Source of the DNA: Paragonimus westermani
Lineage: Eukaryota; Platyhelminthes; Trematoda; Plagiorchiida; Troglotrematidae
Length of the DNA: 64,000 nucleotides
Direction of reading: 5' to 3'
Assembly: GCA_008508345.1 (NCBI GenBank)
Contig: QNGE01000768.1
Coordinates: 62,001 to 126,000, forward strand
The notes under the pieces were generated by a model that searched no databases, had not been told where the DNA came from, and worked only from the letters and a program-made list of their open reading frames with translations. Positions 24,760 to 37,256 of this stretch are shown here, piece by piece; positions within the stretch are counted from its first letter, which is position 1, and the number at the start of each line of letters is the position of its first letter. The position numbers and the translations under genes are program-made.

Positions 24760-27700
24760 GTTGATGTTATCTGAATTCTCGCCACCAGTGTACCCTTGCC
24801 TACGCTTTGTGGCAACTTAATTTTCTTTGATGCAAATCCGAATAATTCGCATATGGAGGGATAAGATGACCGTTTTTCGTATCTATTCCATCCAGTCGAA
24901 GACAAAGCAGTTCAGCATACTGCTCATTTTACCGCAGGAACACCTCGAGTAGCTAGTGGTTATAGTCGTAGTCTTTGGCGAGAACATAGTGGAAGTAGAT
25001 TTCCCAGCTGTATAGGATAGGATGAGTTTGCAAACAGTTACTTTGGGTTACATTGCCGTACTCTGTATTCGTTTCATCAAGCGATCTAGCATGCTTCTCT
25101 TTTTAAACACAAGTGTAGAACCTCTGAAATTAGCTTACGCCCACCTTTTTCATTTTACTGCAATTGTACCGATTGTCTTTCTCCGGTTTCAAGTGGCAAA
25201 CCTACGACCGGACAGCAATTTCAAAGTTGTGGTTTGCTGGGGAGAAGCAGTGGTTATTTTGCGATATATCAACAATATCGTAGCAACTGCATGACTGCTA
25301 GTTTCAATTAGTTCGTCGGTTATCTTTGGTGCTCCTGATCTGCGAGATTAAGACGCATCACGTGGAATGAAGCTCCAGGCAACTTTTAGAGAAACCACTG
25401 AAAATATTGTAAACAACTGAACTCGTAGGGGATTTTGTTGTGGAAAACGTCGTTACACGTGAACATTTCAAGCAACTGCAATGGACCACTGGTGATCTGC
25501 TACTGGTTTCAGACATAGTACAAAGTGTAGAAAGCGCTTGCTCGGATGAATTGGTTTCAACCTCGGTGAATTGTGATAAATATTGCTTCTCAACATGGCG
25601 CAATGGAAGCGGGTAGTTGTGTTGATTTTAAGCTCAGAGCAACCAGAGTAAATGCTTCATTGTCAGTACTCCCAGTACATACCGGCCAATCGATTTCTGT
25701 TGTTGATCGGGCTAATCAAAATTAACTTACCTTTATTCCGCTCCTACAAGCAGCTTCAACATAGGACAGTGATGTAAGATCGAAATGGTCTTCGTGACTC
25801 ACTTCAAGGAAGAGACGCGTGAAGAGACAACAAAGTTCTATTCAGAAATCAAACAGGGGGACTTACTCGACAAACACTGAGGTCTGGTTGCGTGAATTAG
25901 GCACCGAATGACATTGAAGAAAAACTATTGCTCAAAAGTTACCCGAAAGTATTTCCAGTTTCAGATAAGGGCGGGCCTGCCCGTGTAGCGCAGTATGATT
26001 TCCCGGTTACATGAGGAGCTGTTGAACGACAACAACGGTTTGGTAAAAAATATCACTCTTGGATAGTAAATGCCAACCTGTCGGCAGGCAGGTAGGACTC
26101 TGAAAAACGAGCGATCAACGGATGAATAGTGCAGTTCTACCACAGTTTCGAGAAATTTATCTAAAATGTTGATAAGAAAATGAAAGCATATGAATTGAGT
26201 TGGACGTTACGTATCCTCATGATAGTGGTCCGGATAAATATCTGAGTGGAGAGATGAATATTGGTCAATGTCCATCCAAAGTGTTGTGTTCATTATCGTT
26301 GGGTTAGAGACATCGGACGCTGAGTCTGGGAATGCTGCTACGCCTGTCCTCCACTTAAAAGTTGTTCCATGTAAGTCTTGAGGAGTAACCTATTTTGGCA
26401 AAACCTTTTAACACCGTTCGACCTGAAGACTAAAGTGTGTAGAGAAAAACACAATTTGAATTTGCGGGCCCTTGTAACACGGAAGTTGTGTCAGCAGAAA
26501 TATATGTCGTGCCTGTCTGTGGCGACCTTTTTCAGCGGAGGTTTTGAATACCTTTTGTATGACAAACTTTTTGTAGGCGTTTTGCTTGTGGGGTTACTTG
26601 AAAAATTGTGCCCAAAAACTTGTTGACTATAACTCGCACTGTGTCCCATCACACAATTAACTTCAATTTCGACAACGTAAATTGCATTATATAACCCTGC
26701 ATGCTGACTACAAAGCTCGAAGTATTTGTATGCGGTGCTTGTTGCGCCGTTTCACACCACACTAGGTGTACAATTGCTGTTCAGTTCGACATGTCAGAAG
26801 AATTTCCAATGTAGATTTTTAACTTCGTATAGTGACCTTCCTTTACATTTTGCCGCTGATGCTTAGAAATGTATCTTTGGTACATGACTGGGATGTTCCC
26901 GCAACGCGTAAACCAACGGTGATATTGTGTACTATTTAACAGTTAACTTGTAGCGACTGCCTAATGAAAATTCTGTGCCAAGAGTAAAACGCTGGCAAAA
27001 AGTCAACTAATGCATCGTCTGCATGTTGTTTTGTTGTAAATGTCAGACTTTGGCAAACATTCCTTGAATATGCGGCATCTCATTGGGGAGTTATCTACGA
27101 TTAACTGGTCTTGTGTTCACGGATGGAGTTTTGCTTGCATGGATTAGAGGTAATCCAGCATGCGTAGTTTGTATCAAAGTATGCAGTTTGTCCTTGAGCA
27201 GGTCTGTAATTCCAAATGCTGATATGCATTTAGAAATGGACAGAAAAAACAGTTACAAATGAAAGTAATGATTTGCTCACATATTTTCTTCCAGGTTCTT
27301 AACTAACTTTCTGGTGCATAACGCCAAATATGCAACCATGTTAGCAGCGTTTTAACTACACTTGAGACGGCTTACAAAGAGCACTTAGTCAGAAAATGAG
27401 AGTTATATGATAAACAGTACGCTGTATTGGAGAAATGCTTACAGTAACTTTCAACCGATGGACGTTGATGGTTTAGCTAACTTCAAATATTTGCTCATCC
27501 CACATCTTGGGTTGTTACAATTCTAATTTGACCAACGCGAGAATTAAGGGCTGTTATAACAGAGGGGAAATTCAAAACTTCTATCTGAATGTATGGGGTG
27601 AGCTACATAATAATTAAAGCTTTACACAGTGTTGGGTCGAGGTTTTCCCCAAAGCCAGAAAGGGTCTATTCCAATTATCCTCAAAACGTTTTATAACTGA

Positions 27701-30100
27701 AGGTGGAGAATTGGTCAGTACGAGCTCGTCAGAATTTTTGAGTTTTAAAATGAATCTACAATACCCTATTTGTGGTCGGATGCGCAGTTTGTGTAGTTCT
27801 AACCTTGCTTAGAAACGAATGAATTCTTGCTTGACATATCTTACTTTTGTTTAGCAATAAACGTTTTAAAACAAGTAAATAAAGCAAAGCAACTCATGCA
27901 AAGATCGCGAAATGAAGCAGATGCTAATGGAGGTTTTTCATTTAGTTTGATAATTTGAAGGATCTTGAATACTGTATCGGTTATAGCGCTACCAGAGAGT
28001 CCTTTATGTACGAGAGAGATTTAATGGCTGAGGTTCTACGTTAGACGGCACCAACAGAGGCTAGTAAATACCACGAATACTGCGATTCAACTCTCCTTCT
28101 TTGCGTACCACCGGGAGGATACACGGAAACCCGACAAAGTTATGAGTCGAAAATGGCACTCATGTGCTAAGACGGTTTAAAACGGAGTTTTGCATATGTA
28201 CAGCATGACGATGATGAATGTTTTGCCTGAAGCAGCAACCGTTGAGATGAAATCTAAGATGTTCAACTGAACTTTCACACGTGGGTGACTATCGGAGTCG
28301 CCTTAATCGGATTAATTAGACAGATATTTTACTAGCGAGAGAACAACGTTGTGTCTAATTATGCAGCATTAAGGGGATTGTATCGGTTGTATAGTATCAT
28401 GTTTCTACTTTACCAACTGTCACAATGACGTTCTTAAATCGTTCAACATGAATGGTGGTGGGAAAGAATTATTTGTTGAGAAAATACGTTAGAAAAACAT
28501 GAGTTTCACCCTCCAGTTGACAAGTAAAAATAGGATTAGTACTAATCCATCTTGGTTTCTGTGTGGATTGCTTCTGACCAGCTCCAACCAAATATTGCTG
28601 TCATCAATACGGGAGTGACTCAACCTCATCCTCAGTAGTGAAACGATTGTCCTACTGCTTCCTAGATACATTACAGTACACAGTCAAAAGTGGTGTAATC
28701 ACCGGCGAGATCGTACACACAAGAGCATCAATCAAAATCAGTGTCGGGTAATGTACGCCAAACGGGAAGTTGAAGTTTCCCCCTACCAATGTTCAATTGT
28801 GCACTCAGTTGGTCGTTGTCGCAATGTCCTTTGAAACAAATATATCATATAATGCTCAAAGATGAGCGGCAAGCCCTATAAATTCCTTTTGTTCAGTCTC
28901 TGCCAGTTTGGACAGTGCTATAGAGCATTTTCCTAAGTGGTCTGTAAAATGGTTTCCTTGCAAATCCACTTGCTAGTAGTTGACGATTTTTTGAGAGGCA
29001 CCGCAGGCTTTCAAAGCAGTGTATGAAGCTGCAAACCGGCATACGTTCAGCTGTTCGGCTAACTGGGATTTGCCACTGAAAACCAACATAGTTGAGCTTG
29101 ATACTCACGTATTAGTTTCACAAGGGCTGTTATGTTTTTTCTTCCTGTATTCTTATGGCGTACATGTTTATTGCTACCTCTTATTCGAAAGTGTGTCCGA
29201 CATATACCATGAAACACTTGCTACGGTAACTTTCTTGATGGTGGTTGAACGACGATTACTTTTGAAGAACTAGGGATCCATTTCGCCACACTGCATCATG
29301 TTTAGGCTCAAAGTTTCTATGTCGGCAATGTCTGACAAGTTTTTTGTGGATTTGCAGATTATGTTACTCCCTGACGCTCACCATGCTCAAACGCATGATA
29401 TAAACGAACCAAAGGTATTTTGATTACCGTATTCAATGCTCACTTATCGATTTGTTGTTGCCGAATTTCCAGTGAACAAGGAGACGTAAAAAATGTCACG
29501 AAATGACAGAAACGTATATGTAGAAATTTGAAAAAACTTTTTGTTACCAATTAAGATTTTTATAATAACTGAATATTTTAGTGGTATTTCCGCCGGTTCA
29601 AGTGCACAAACTTGGGATTCAAAATGTATGGAGGGAGTTATGCTAGATAAAATAATGGTCAATTCGGAAGTCACGCAGTGGCATTCTTCCTTTAGTATTC
29701 AGCCATTATATTGCAGTTCCTCTTCTTTTCAGGAAAGAACATAGTCCGCGAGCGCCAAGCACACTATTGGTGCCCTTCTAAATTTCTCAGTTGACGTTGG
29801 TGATATAATGACACTGGAGAGACGATTCAACTGATTGTGCCAAGGCTAAGGAAGGTGGTTCGGTTGTGTGCATGAGTGTTTGAACAGTCGGTGTATTTAC
29901 TGTCAAAGGTAACGACCTGGCATAGTATGACGTTCGAATCAGTGATCACGTCGTCAAACGCCCTGTCGTCACATCTGCCGACGCACATGAGACTGTACTG
30001 GAAGCGGATTTTCAAGTATGTGCTGAAGCCATGATTGATTCGACGTATGGTAAATGGTGAAGATTTATAATGTGGTAACATTAACCAGAGAGTGAAAACA
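24760..30100. other. No recognisable gene
   Basis: There are short ORFs only on both strands. I see no protease exon, transposon domain or long repeat. The right end may include the decayed 5' part of gypsy element A, but I could not recognise gag or protease there. Confidence 0.45.
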
Positions 30101-30113
30101 ACAGCTTAAACAA

Positions 30114-31960
30114 ATGCAGTCGAACGCACCTAGAGCGATGCCAAACTGCGGCGACCAGTTGCCGAATGAAGTGATACGTACGTTCCCAGAATTGTTCACT
30201 ACGGAACGGAATCCATACGGTTGTTGTGAGTGGACTGAACACAAAATTCCAAAAGAATTCCAGTACACCTGCATCCGGAATTTGAAAGACCAATGAAGTA
30301 CAAACCGAAAGAAGAGATCATTGGGGTGGTTCGCAGTCCGTCCCATCACACTGTGTAATTGTTGAGAAATCCCAATGGTAAACGTTTAAATTGTATGCAC
30401 CGTAGACGAATTAGCGAGTTTACAGTTAGTAAAATCGAAACCCTCTCAGCTGTAAGGATTAACTTTGAGGGCTAACAGAAGATCAGCCTGGTCACATTGT
30501 TGGACTTGCGAATCGCGTGCTGACAGGTACCAATCAAGCAGTTTGCCATATGACTGGGAAACAGATATACTCCCATTTCGCTTTCCCGAAAGCCACCCAC
30601 GGTTAGGGTACACAAGAACGTGATCATGGTTGGGAGTATTAAACTGGAAGGCAAGCCCGAAAAACCTCAAGCAGTACAGAATATGGATACAGTGATCTGT
30701 CTAACTACTTTCAGGTGGATAACTGCCAGAAGATGAAGGATATCCGGGAGCGACGGCTTTCAGAATGCATCGACCTGACTTGAGGCTGAATAGTGCCAGA
30801 ACTTTACTACGCCACCTTGGGAAAGGAATAATCGTGCCGTTTATGGGGATAAAGTTGAGAACAACAATGGTGAAGCCACGGCACAAACTGGCTCATACGA
30901 GTTGCCATCAAACTTAGGAAATGCCGAAGCAGGGGGAGTACAAATCGGGGATGTTAAATGACGTTCACTACTGTGTGATGGCGTACCAACAATGTCAAGT
31001 ATCGAAGGGCACCAACCACTTGAATCGATATGTCACGCAACCAGTATCGAGCAGCAAACTTGAGGAATTATGGTCAGTGGAAGCGATGCAGCCTTTTCCA
31101 TTAAGCAATTTCGGGAACAAGTACATCGTTATGATGACTGAACAGTTGATAAGATGCATCAAGGCGGCCACTACACTCAATCTGCGTGTAATCCCTATAT
31201 TCAAGAGGGTAATGAAGCACATCTTCGGGGATCACGGAGTGCTTCTGAACACATTACTCGGCAAAGCTTGCGCATCGAAGGTAAACAGTCTTGGAACCGC
31301 TTGGAGGGCTTTAACATCAAGAAGTTTGCACAGTGCCACGCCACTCTTGGTCAAACGGGTTGACGGGCAGAGCGGATGGCTGCGAAATGAAGAGGCTAAC
31401 GGGAAATGTTACCATTGATTCAGTCGGCCCACCGCTGGTCGCCACAATGGACAAGAGAGAAATTGCAGTCTGGCTTAATATACGAGTGAGGGCCTAACAG
31501 GTGATCAGGAATTCGGCCTACATGGGAATTGACAGATGAGCACGCCTGAGTTAACAGTAGGTTGGTTGACCACGCAGAGTCTGACAAGCTCTTGGGGGGT
31601 TCCCAAGGATATGTCAACTGTAAGTTTATCGGGTCGATTTGCTGGGTATGAAACACTTGGGGTGAGTTTCCAAGGACCTATCGACCACAAACTTATCGGG
31701 TGGATATGTTTTGTTTGAAGTAGACTCGGATATTTAATGCGGAGGTTGGCGGAGCCAGAATACAACAGAACCAGTATCTACGGAGCTCTCGGAACGCTGT
31801 GGATTACCATACGTAGTAGTGGGATTTTACGGCACACTCTATTTGCTTGGGAATTAAAAGAAGAAACATCAAGTCAGCTGGAGTCAGCCGTGTAAATGGT
31901 ATGACACCCTTATTAGAATAGGATGTACACAAGATGATTCAACATCACAAACGCCGGTAG
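30114..31960 (+). mobile_element. Ty3/gypsy remnant A (pol only, heavily decayed)
   Basis: Reading order matches Ty3/gypsy pol. Near 30,150-30,400 the plus strand shows FPELFTTERNPYG and EHKI, then EEIIGVVRSPSH and NPNGKRLNCMHRRRI in shifting frames; these correspond to the linker before the reverse transcriptase and its first motifs. Around 30,480-30,660 is a poor RNase H-like stretch. The integrase at 30,921-31,418 is the best-kept part, followed to about 31.9 kb by frame-shifted pieces resembling the integrase C-terminus. Gag, protease and long terminal repeats were not recognised. Many stops and frameshifts make it a fossil, more decayed than element B. Confidence 0.6.
30921..31418 (+). 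pseudogene. Element A integrase remnant
   Basis: This is a 165-codon open frame. It has a CQVSKGTNH zinc-binding-like end, then LEELWSVEAMQPFPLSNFGN, KYIVMMTEQL, IRCIKAATTL and IFGDHGV, which follow the integrase core of Ty3/gypsy elements. The first catalytic Asp (normally VDxMGPFP) is Glu here. The second (normally LLxDxG) reads LLGKAC, so it is also lost. DNA joining is not expected. The ORF being open over 498 bases is chance survival in a decayed element, not evidence of function. Confidence 0.65.
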
Positions 31961-32365
31961 GCAGATTGTTGAGGAAAGAAGAGAGGTGGAACGACCCCGG
32001 CGGATGCTGGAACAATTTTTGCGGGGCAAGCGCATAGTGAGGATGAGCAGTTGCATCACACTACTCACACCGACAATTTGTAGGGAGGCACGCCCGCATG
32101 CGTGTCACTCATTTAACCAACCAGTTGCACCACCCATTCCAGCAATTGCGGTTTAAGCTAATAACCAACTCACTGTGATAGTCAGCAACGAAATGGCATA
32201 TGAACACTCGGCGAGCAACGTTGCCAAACTCCAAATCATTGAACTCGTTCCGGCAGGACGTTGGCAAGTTCAGGGTTCTTTTTCTACCGCACGTGCGCTT
32301 TTGCATGCAAATTGTTCCGCACTGTGTGACACAATAATGACCAAACGTTAACTTTCGCCAATGAC

Positions 32366-33010
32366 ATGTCTGCCGTGCAAATTAGTACACGCGTTTGTGG
32401 TTTAGTTTTTGACATGACCTGTACGAAATTTTGCGCTGGCCAAGCGTGTTTTGCGGACACAACTGCTGCCGTGACGAAATGTCAACTGAGTCAAGTTAGA
32501 CAGACAAGTACTATAGAACAGCCCACTGCTGTTTCTTCATTGCAAATGAAGTTCAGAGCTGAGCAATTTATTCATAGATGCCTCAAGTTCAAATCGGGAT
32601 GTAAGTATGAATTTATTGTGGACACAGGAAGTAGCGAATCCATTATTTCCAAACCGCTACTAGATCTCTTGGCTCCTGATGCTCAACTGAGACCAACAAC
32701 GATCGAAATACGCGGAGTTACTGGTCATCGGTTAGCTCTGCTAGGTGAAGCTGATGTAATGATTGTAGATAATGATAATGAGCTGATTCCACTGCGTTTC
32801 TTGGTGTCGGAAGGAAGTTAAGCTATTCTGGGACTAAAAGCTTCAAAACAGCTCAATTGTGCCTTTTCACTAAATACTAATTACAAAAACGGTCCAAGTG
32901 AAGAGTACCAAGCCCACTTACGCAACCCGATTGTTCAGTGTTCACAACTTTCAGAAGGAATGAAAGTGGAGCCAGCGAAACTGGATGTACAAGAATACCT
33001 TATGGAATGA
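32366..33010 (+). pseudogene. Element B gag tail and retropepsin
   Basis: The 151-codon open frame ends at TAA (32,819-32,821) and then continues open in the same frame (AILGLKASKQLN...) to TGA at 33,008-33,010, so one stop interrupts the protease. Residues 83-97 read FIVDTGSSESIISKP, the aspartic-protease active site (DTG at 86-88). AILG after the stop is the usual second conserved block. Earlier, TCTKFCAGQACFADT looks like a zinc knuckle that has lost its His and last Cys. That reading is an inference. Confidence 0.7.
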
Positions 33011-33019
33011 GAGGACATG

Positions 33020-33961
33020 TGCATACTGCTCTCAGTAGATTGAAGGAATAAGGCATAATCTCGCAGGTTAGCTCACCAGCATGGGTCACACCAATCGTTG
33101 TGGTTATGAAAGAAGGTGGCAAATCACGTAGGATATGTGTTGACTATAGATTAACTCTGAATCCATGACTGGAAAAGTGTACAGCAACAACTGAAGAGCC
33201 GGAGGATTTTTTAGGAGTCCTGCACGGTAGCAAAGTGTTTTCTAGAGTTGATCTGACAAACGCATACTTACAAATTCCGTTGTAGTATGATTCTAAGGCG
33301 ATCACTACAATCAACACCCCTTGGGGATTATTTCAGTACAATTTTTACCGTTTTGTTTACACGTATCAGCTGAGATATTCTAGGCTGCGATTGATGAAGT
33401 GATCACCTATTTACCAGGATTACGCGCTTATCAAGATGATGTAATCATTTACGCCGACAATGCGGAGGAGCATGACAAGAGGTTGCTTTCACTTCTGGAA
33501 CGATTCAAGGACAAGAAAATTACCATAAAGCCTTCTAATTGCGTGTTCCAAGTGCGAGAGCTGAGTTTTCGTGGTTTTACCATGTGTGATAAAGGATACA
33601 GGCCGGACCCTGACCGGTACAAAGCTTTGGTTACCGTTACATCGCCAGAAGACCAGGATGAGCTGCGATCAATAGTGGGATGTTTGCAGTACTATTCTCG
33701 TTTTATCCCGTGCTTTTTGACGAAAGAAAAACCATTATTTGCAGCTCGGTCAGCAGAAATATGGTCTTCGAATCGAAAAAGCAAAATTTTTCTGGGAGAA
33801 TTAATAAAAGTTGTGATTAAAAGGCCGATGTTAGCCCCATGTACTATGTCTAAAGTTACTACGCTGATCACAGATGCATCCAGTGTTGGCATTGGTGGCG
33901 TGTTGGAACAGGTGGAATATCCGATCATTTGCACATCACGTTTGTTGAATAAAGCTCAGTA
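33020..33961 (+). pseudogene. Element B reverse transcriptase and start of RNase H
   Basis: Motifs in order: SPAWVTPIVVVMKEGG, SRRICVDYRLTLN, VFSRVDLTNAYLQIPL (first catalytic Asp kept) and, from 33,399 in an open frame of 187 codons, YQDDVIIYADN (catalytic Asp pair kept), LSFRGFTMC and VGCLQYYSRFIP (thumb/connection). TLITDASSVGIGG begins RNase H. There are stops at 33,048 and 33,166 and a frame change near 33,390. The domain order is ordinary for the family; the product would be broken. Confidence 0.78.
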
Positions 33962-34275
33962 AGGGTATTCACAAACGCAAAAGAAGGCGTTAGCAGTCTA
34001 CTGGGCTATCAGAAGGCTGCATAAATATTTGCTTGGTGTTAGATTTAAACTTGTTACTGATCACCAAGCTCTACTGTATTTATTTGACCTCCCACAAACC
34101 AATTGCCAAATCATCAGCGGCATTGATACAACGATGGAGTCCAGTTCTAGCAGCGTACGACTATGAAATCGTTCATCGTCCTGGTGAACAGATTCCCCAG
34201 GGGGATTTTTATCACGGTATTCCAGTTTTTCAGCCACTGAAGCTGGTTTGCTTCCTTCGCCAGCTATTCCAATAA
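33962..34275 (+). pseudogene. Element B RNase H (rest) and tether
   Basis: After a TAA that interrupts RNase H, the plus strand reads GYSQTQKKALAVYWAIRRLH, KYLLGVRFKLVTDHQALLYL and, in a third frame, QRWSPVLAAYDYEIVHRPGE and GDFYHGIPV. The Asp of TDH is kept, but the Glu normally found in the tEkE position is replaced by Lys. Frame changes occur near 34,030 and 34,080. Confidence 0.7.
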
Positions 34276-34925
34276 GCCCAGAGGACTCCATCAAGACAAC
34301 TAAAAACTATTGTGGCACGGTAATTGCCACGATGAGCAGGGATTGGCCGTCAAATATTGAGAAGAAACATCCAGTATTATTCCAGAACCGGGAGGAGTTG
34401 TCAATACAGCCTGATGGTGTGCTTTGTCAGAGAGATCAATTGGTCATTCCATCACCGCTACGAAAGGCGGTATTAGACGACTTGCATGAAGGTCACCTGG
34501 ACGTGGATAAGATGAAATCCCTGGCTCGACAGATGTGTTGGTGGCAGCAGAGCAACTCGTACATCAAGAGCATTGCAATGAACTGCCACTCATGCCTCCA
34601 CAAAATAAAGACAAGGCCGAATAATCGGACACCTTGGCCGGACAGCTACGTACCATGGCAACGCGTGCACGCAGACTATTGTGGACCACTTATTGGTAAC
34701 TATCACATTCTGGTTTTAATTGATTCATACTCACGGTGGCCAGAAGTATTTATTACAACCTCACCTTCCGCGACATTTACCATGCAAGCATTTCGTAAAC
34801 GTTTCAGTCGTGAAGGCATTCCGCAGGTCCTGGCGAAGTACAACGGGTCACAGTTTTGTTCCTCTGAAATGAAACAGTGGCTTGACGGCATCGGGTGTCG
34901 TCACTTGACATGCCTCGCCAGTTAG
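34248..34925 (+). pseudogene. Element B integrase, truncated
   Basis: This is a 225-codon open frame, the longest on this strand. It has a linker, then the HHCC zinc domain (DLHEGHLDVDKMKSLARQ, CHSCLHKIK), the core with HADYCGPLIGNYHILVLIDS (first catalytic Asp kept), and GIPQVLAKYNGSQF, where the second catalytic Asp should be in SDNGxQF but is Tyr. It ends after GIGCRHLTCLA, before the catalytic Glu, at the point where the opposite-strand element C begins. It is catalytically dead and truncated. Confidence 0.78.
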
Positions 34926-35459
34926 TCCGATCCAGTCGAGCGATTACTCATCCGGTCGCCCCGCCGTCTCCGATCCGTTCGTTGTGAGGTTTTGGACGTG
35001 CCTCCCCTCACGTCGAGGTGTTCTGCCGAGTGTTCGAATACCCACATCTCCGGCCTGATCACCCACCACACTCGCCCCGCTTTTAAGGAACTTGACGCGA
35101 TTGTGTAAGGGTGCCAAGTGTACACCACTGATCCATCGCCCACAATGACCTTGGTTGATTTGGAAACTCGCATTCTTGCGGTTCGTGGTGGTAAATGGAT
35201 CATTCCACCGCTTTCTGAACTTCCTTGGGTCGGCTGTATTCTCTTACTTCCACCTGATATCCGAACCTGAACGGGCGCCATTTGTGTGTGTTGTACCTCA
35301 CGTCATACCATTGCTTATTCCGACGTTTTCTTTCTGTTGTCCGTTCAAGAGCACTGTGTTCCAGGTGTTGTCGTTATTTCGGCAATAATTTCCCCCTCTC
35401 CGTCTCTGGACACGCAGACATCCACGAGAATCCTTGGCTCCCTCTCATATGTCAGCTCA

Positions 35460-36022
35460 AATGAGGAACTCTCAATCTTTTACATGCTTCGTCGTGCGAA
35501 ACCCAAACAGGACATCCGCTAGTCCCTCTTCCCAGTTACTGTCTTCACTATTGAGCCATTCCTTCATTGTACGCTTGCACCGTTCCGTCAATCCGTTTGT
35601 TTGTGGATGGCACGGTGATGATCTCAAGCGCTGAATTCCTTAATTCCTTAGCATCTCCTGAAACTGATGGCCTTCAAAACACGAGCCCTGGTCCGTGCTA
35701 ACTTTGTACGGTATTCCAAAGCGAGCCAGGAGGCCGTTCATGGAAGCATCTGTCACGGTTCCGCTCGTTTGATCTCCCGTTGGAATGGCCTCCACCCATC
35801 GTGTGAAATGGTCAACCATGACAACTATGTAGCGGTTTCCATTCGAACTTATTGAGAGCGGACCAAAATTGTCTATTCCCCAGGTTTGGACAGCTCCCTC
35901 TGTTACGATTGACTGCATGCGCGGTGTTGTCGTCATTGTCTCTTGGTTCTGCCGGTGGCGGAGGCAGGCTCGAATGAAATCAATCACGTCTTTCCGCATC
36001 GTGGGCCAAAATACTCTCACCC
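35460..36022 (-). pseudogene. Element C integrase with one in-frame stop in the DDE core
   Basis: The minus strand reads MRKDVIDFIRAC (zinc domain end; the His part lies in another frame across about 36,021), WGIDNFGPL (first Asp), NRYIVVMVDHFTRWVEAIP, GIPYKVSTDQGSCF (second Asp), FQEMLRN, TAA at 35,640-35,642, then in the same frame GIQRLRSSPCHPQTNGLTER (catalytic Glu) and LADVLFGFRTTKH. Counting the stop as one position, the spacing from the second Asp to Glu is exactly 35, the family standard. The rest of the core is well kept, so decay is recent relative to elements A and B. Confidence 0.82.
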
Positions 36023-36133
36023 CATGTTAACACCTGCGTGTGCCAGCCGAATCACACGTTCCCTTTGGTCTACTGGAATAAATTACAATCTTCGAGACCG
36101 AAGTCCCCTCTGCACTTCCACATCGACGACGAG

Positions 36134-36871
36134 TTAGTCGTTCTCCAAGTGTAGCCTGTCCCAGATCTGTAACAGTTCGTTCACTGCTGAAGTTGACCTC
36201 TCAGGTTTGGTCCCTACCAGTAGGTGTTCACATATTTTGCACACTTGAGGGTCTTGCTGCTGATTTGCCAAGATGTCTTTTTCCGCAACCAATACTGTGT
36301 TCACGATTATGGCTTCAGTTGGCAGCTCACTTTCCTGTATCGGTCGCGACAATCCATCGGGTACCTCGTTGTTTGTGCTGGTGACATGTCCAATTGTGAA
36401 GTTGATGTCTTCCAGTTGAAGCGCCCGGGGCATCAGTCGTCCGCGCGGATCCTTTGCCGTCTTTCGCCAGATCAGGGGTTTGTGATCAGTCTCGACATGA
36501 AAGGTGGTCGCTATCATATAGGTCCTCCATTTCTTCAGCGTCCAGGCGATAGGCAGACATTCTTCCACCGAGGCAGAATTCTTCCTGTCTGCTCCCGTCA
36601 GTACTCGGCTGGCATACTCAACTGCCCTCGAAGGTTGTGAAAGAACTGCCCCGATTCCGATAACACTTGCATCAACTGACACCGTGAATGGCTCATTCGG
36701 ATTTGGGATCGTCAGGCACATTCGAATGCTGGCAGCTTCCTGTTTGAGTTCGTTGAACGCCACCTCCAAGTCCTCGGTGCATTCAAATTTCCCGTCTTTC
36801 CTCATCATTTGCAGTAGTGGACATGCTTTCTGAGAGAAACCCGCCACAAATTTTGAATTGCAACCGACCAT
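36134..36871 (-). pseudogene. Element C RT connection and RNase H
   Basis: This is an open frame of 245 codons, the longest in the window. FVAGFSQKACPLLQMMRKDG is the connection between thumb and RNase H. All four RNase H carboxylates are present: VSVDASVIGIGAVLS (Asp67), SVEECLPIAW (Glu104), HVETDHKPLIW (Asp129) and EVPDGLSRP (Asp172). The upstream thumb (FPTPKAKR*LKCFLG) contains TAA at about 36,889. The frame is intact but isolated from a full pol. Confidence 0.82.
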
Positions 36872-37256
36872 TCCTAGGAAGCATTTCAGTTACCGCTTCG
36901 CCTTTGGTGTTGGAAAGTTCTTGTCGGAGGAGTGACTATTCCAGCACTCTCAGGAATATCTCAATTCGGTCGTGGACTACGTTCAGGTGTTAGCTTCATT
37001 GGACGCCTTCTCGCTACATTAGTAGAAGCTGTTCTGAATGTGTGATAGTACCACGTTTGTTTCAACCGGAAGGATGATTTGGGAACTTTTTTCGACACAT
37101 TTTTAGCCAGCTTCCTCTCGTTGAGTATATATTCCCTAGCCCGTGTTCCCCCTCACACCGCTGAACTCCGAGATGTTTAACTTGCCTTCCGTAAATCATT
37201 TGACTACTCATCTACTTCCTTTTAATTTCCTTATCAAGTTATGAGTTTGTCGCGTT

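Larger units (their letters stand above)
32366..34925 (+). mobile_element. Ty3/gypsy remnant B (gag end, protease, RT, RNase H, integrase)
   Basis: This is the most complete retrotransposon in the window. In order on the plus strand: a possible gag zinc-knuckle tail; retropepsin with VDTGSSESII; reverse transcriptase with WVTPIVVV, RRICVDYRLTLN, VFSRVDLTNAYLQIPL and the YQDDVIIYA catalytic box; RNase H with ITDASSVGIGG and LVTDHQALLYLF; and an integrase cut off at 34,925. In-frame stops occur at about 32,819, 33,008, 33,048, 33,166 and 33,961. The integrase zinc domain (HEGHLDVDKMK, LARQMCWWQQ) and WQRVHADYCGPL look like the Mag-type branch of Ty3/gypsy; this placement is from memory of family features. 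No LTR was identified. Confidence 0.82.
35050..37020 (-). mobile_element. Ty3/gypsy remnant C (RT end, RNase H, integrase)
   Basis: Reading right to left on the minus strand: the tail of reverse transcriptase from about 37,000 (LNVVHDRIEIFLRVLE, then FPTPKAKR, a stop, LKCFLGMVGCNSKFVAGFS), RNase H (36,134-36,871), integrase (35,470-36,030) and a frame-shifted C-terminal tail with a GPY/F-like piece (RKFRKRWNDPF, about 35,210). The G+C content is higher than its surroundings, so it may be younger than A and B or come from a different subfamily. Its RT is cut off about 0.2 kb from the last exon of protease copy 2. No gag, protease or LTR was recognised. Its 3' side abuts element B tail to tail. 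Confidence 0.78.

Noticed and set aside
31420..31765. Minus-strand ORFs over element A as genes
   Set aside because: They are antisense to the decayed integrase C-terminal region of element A and carry no domain.
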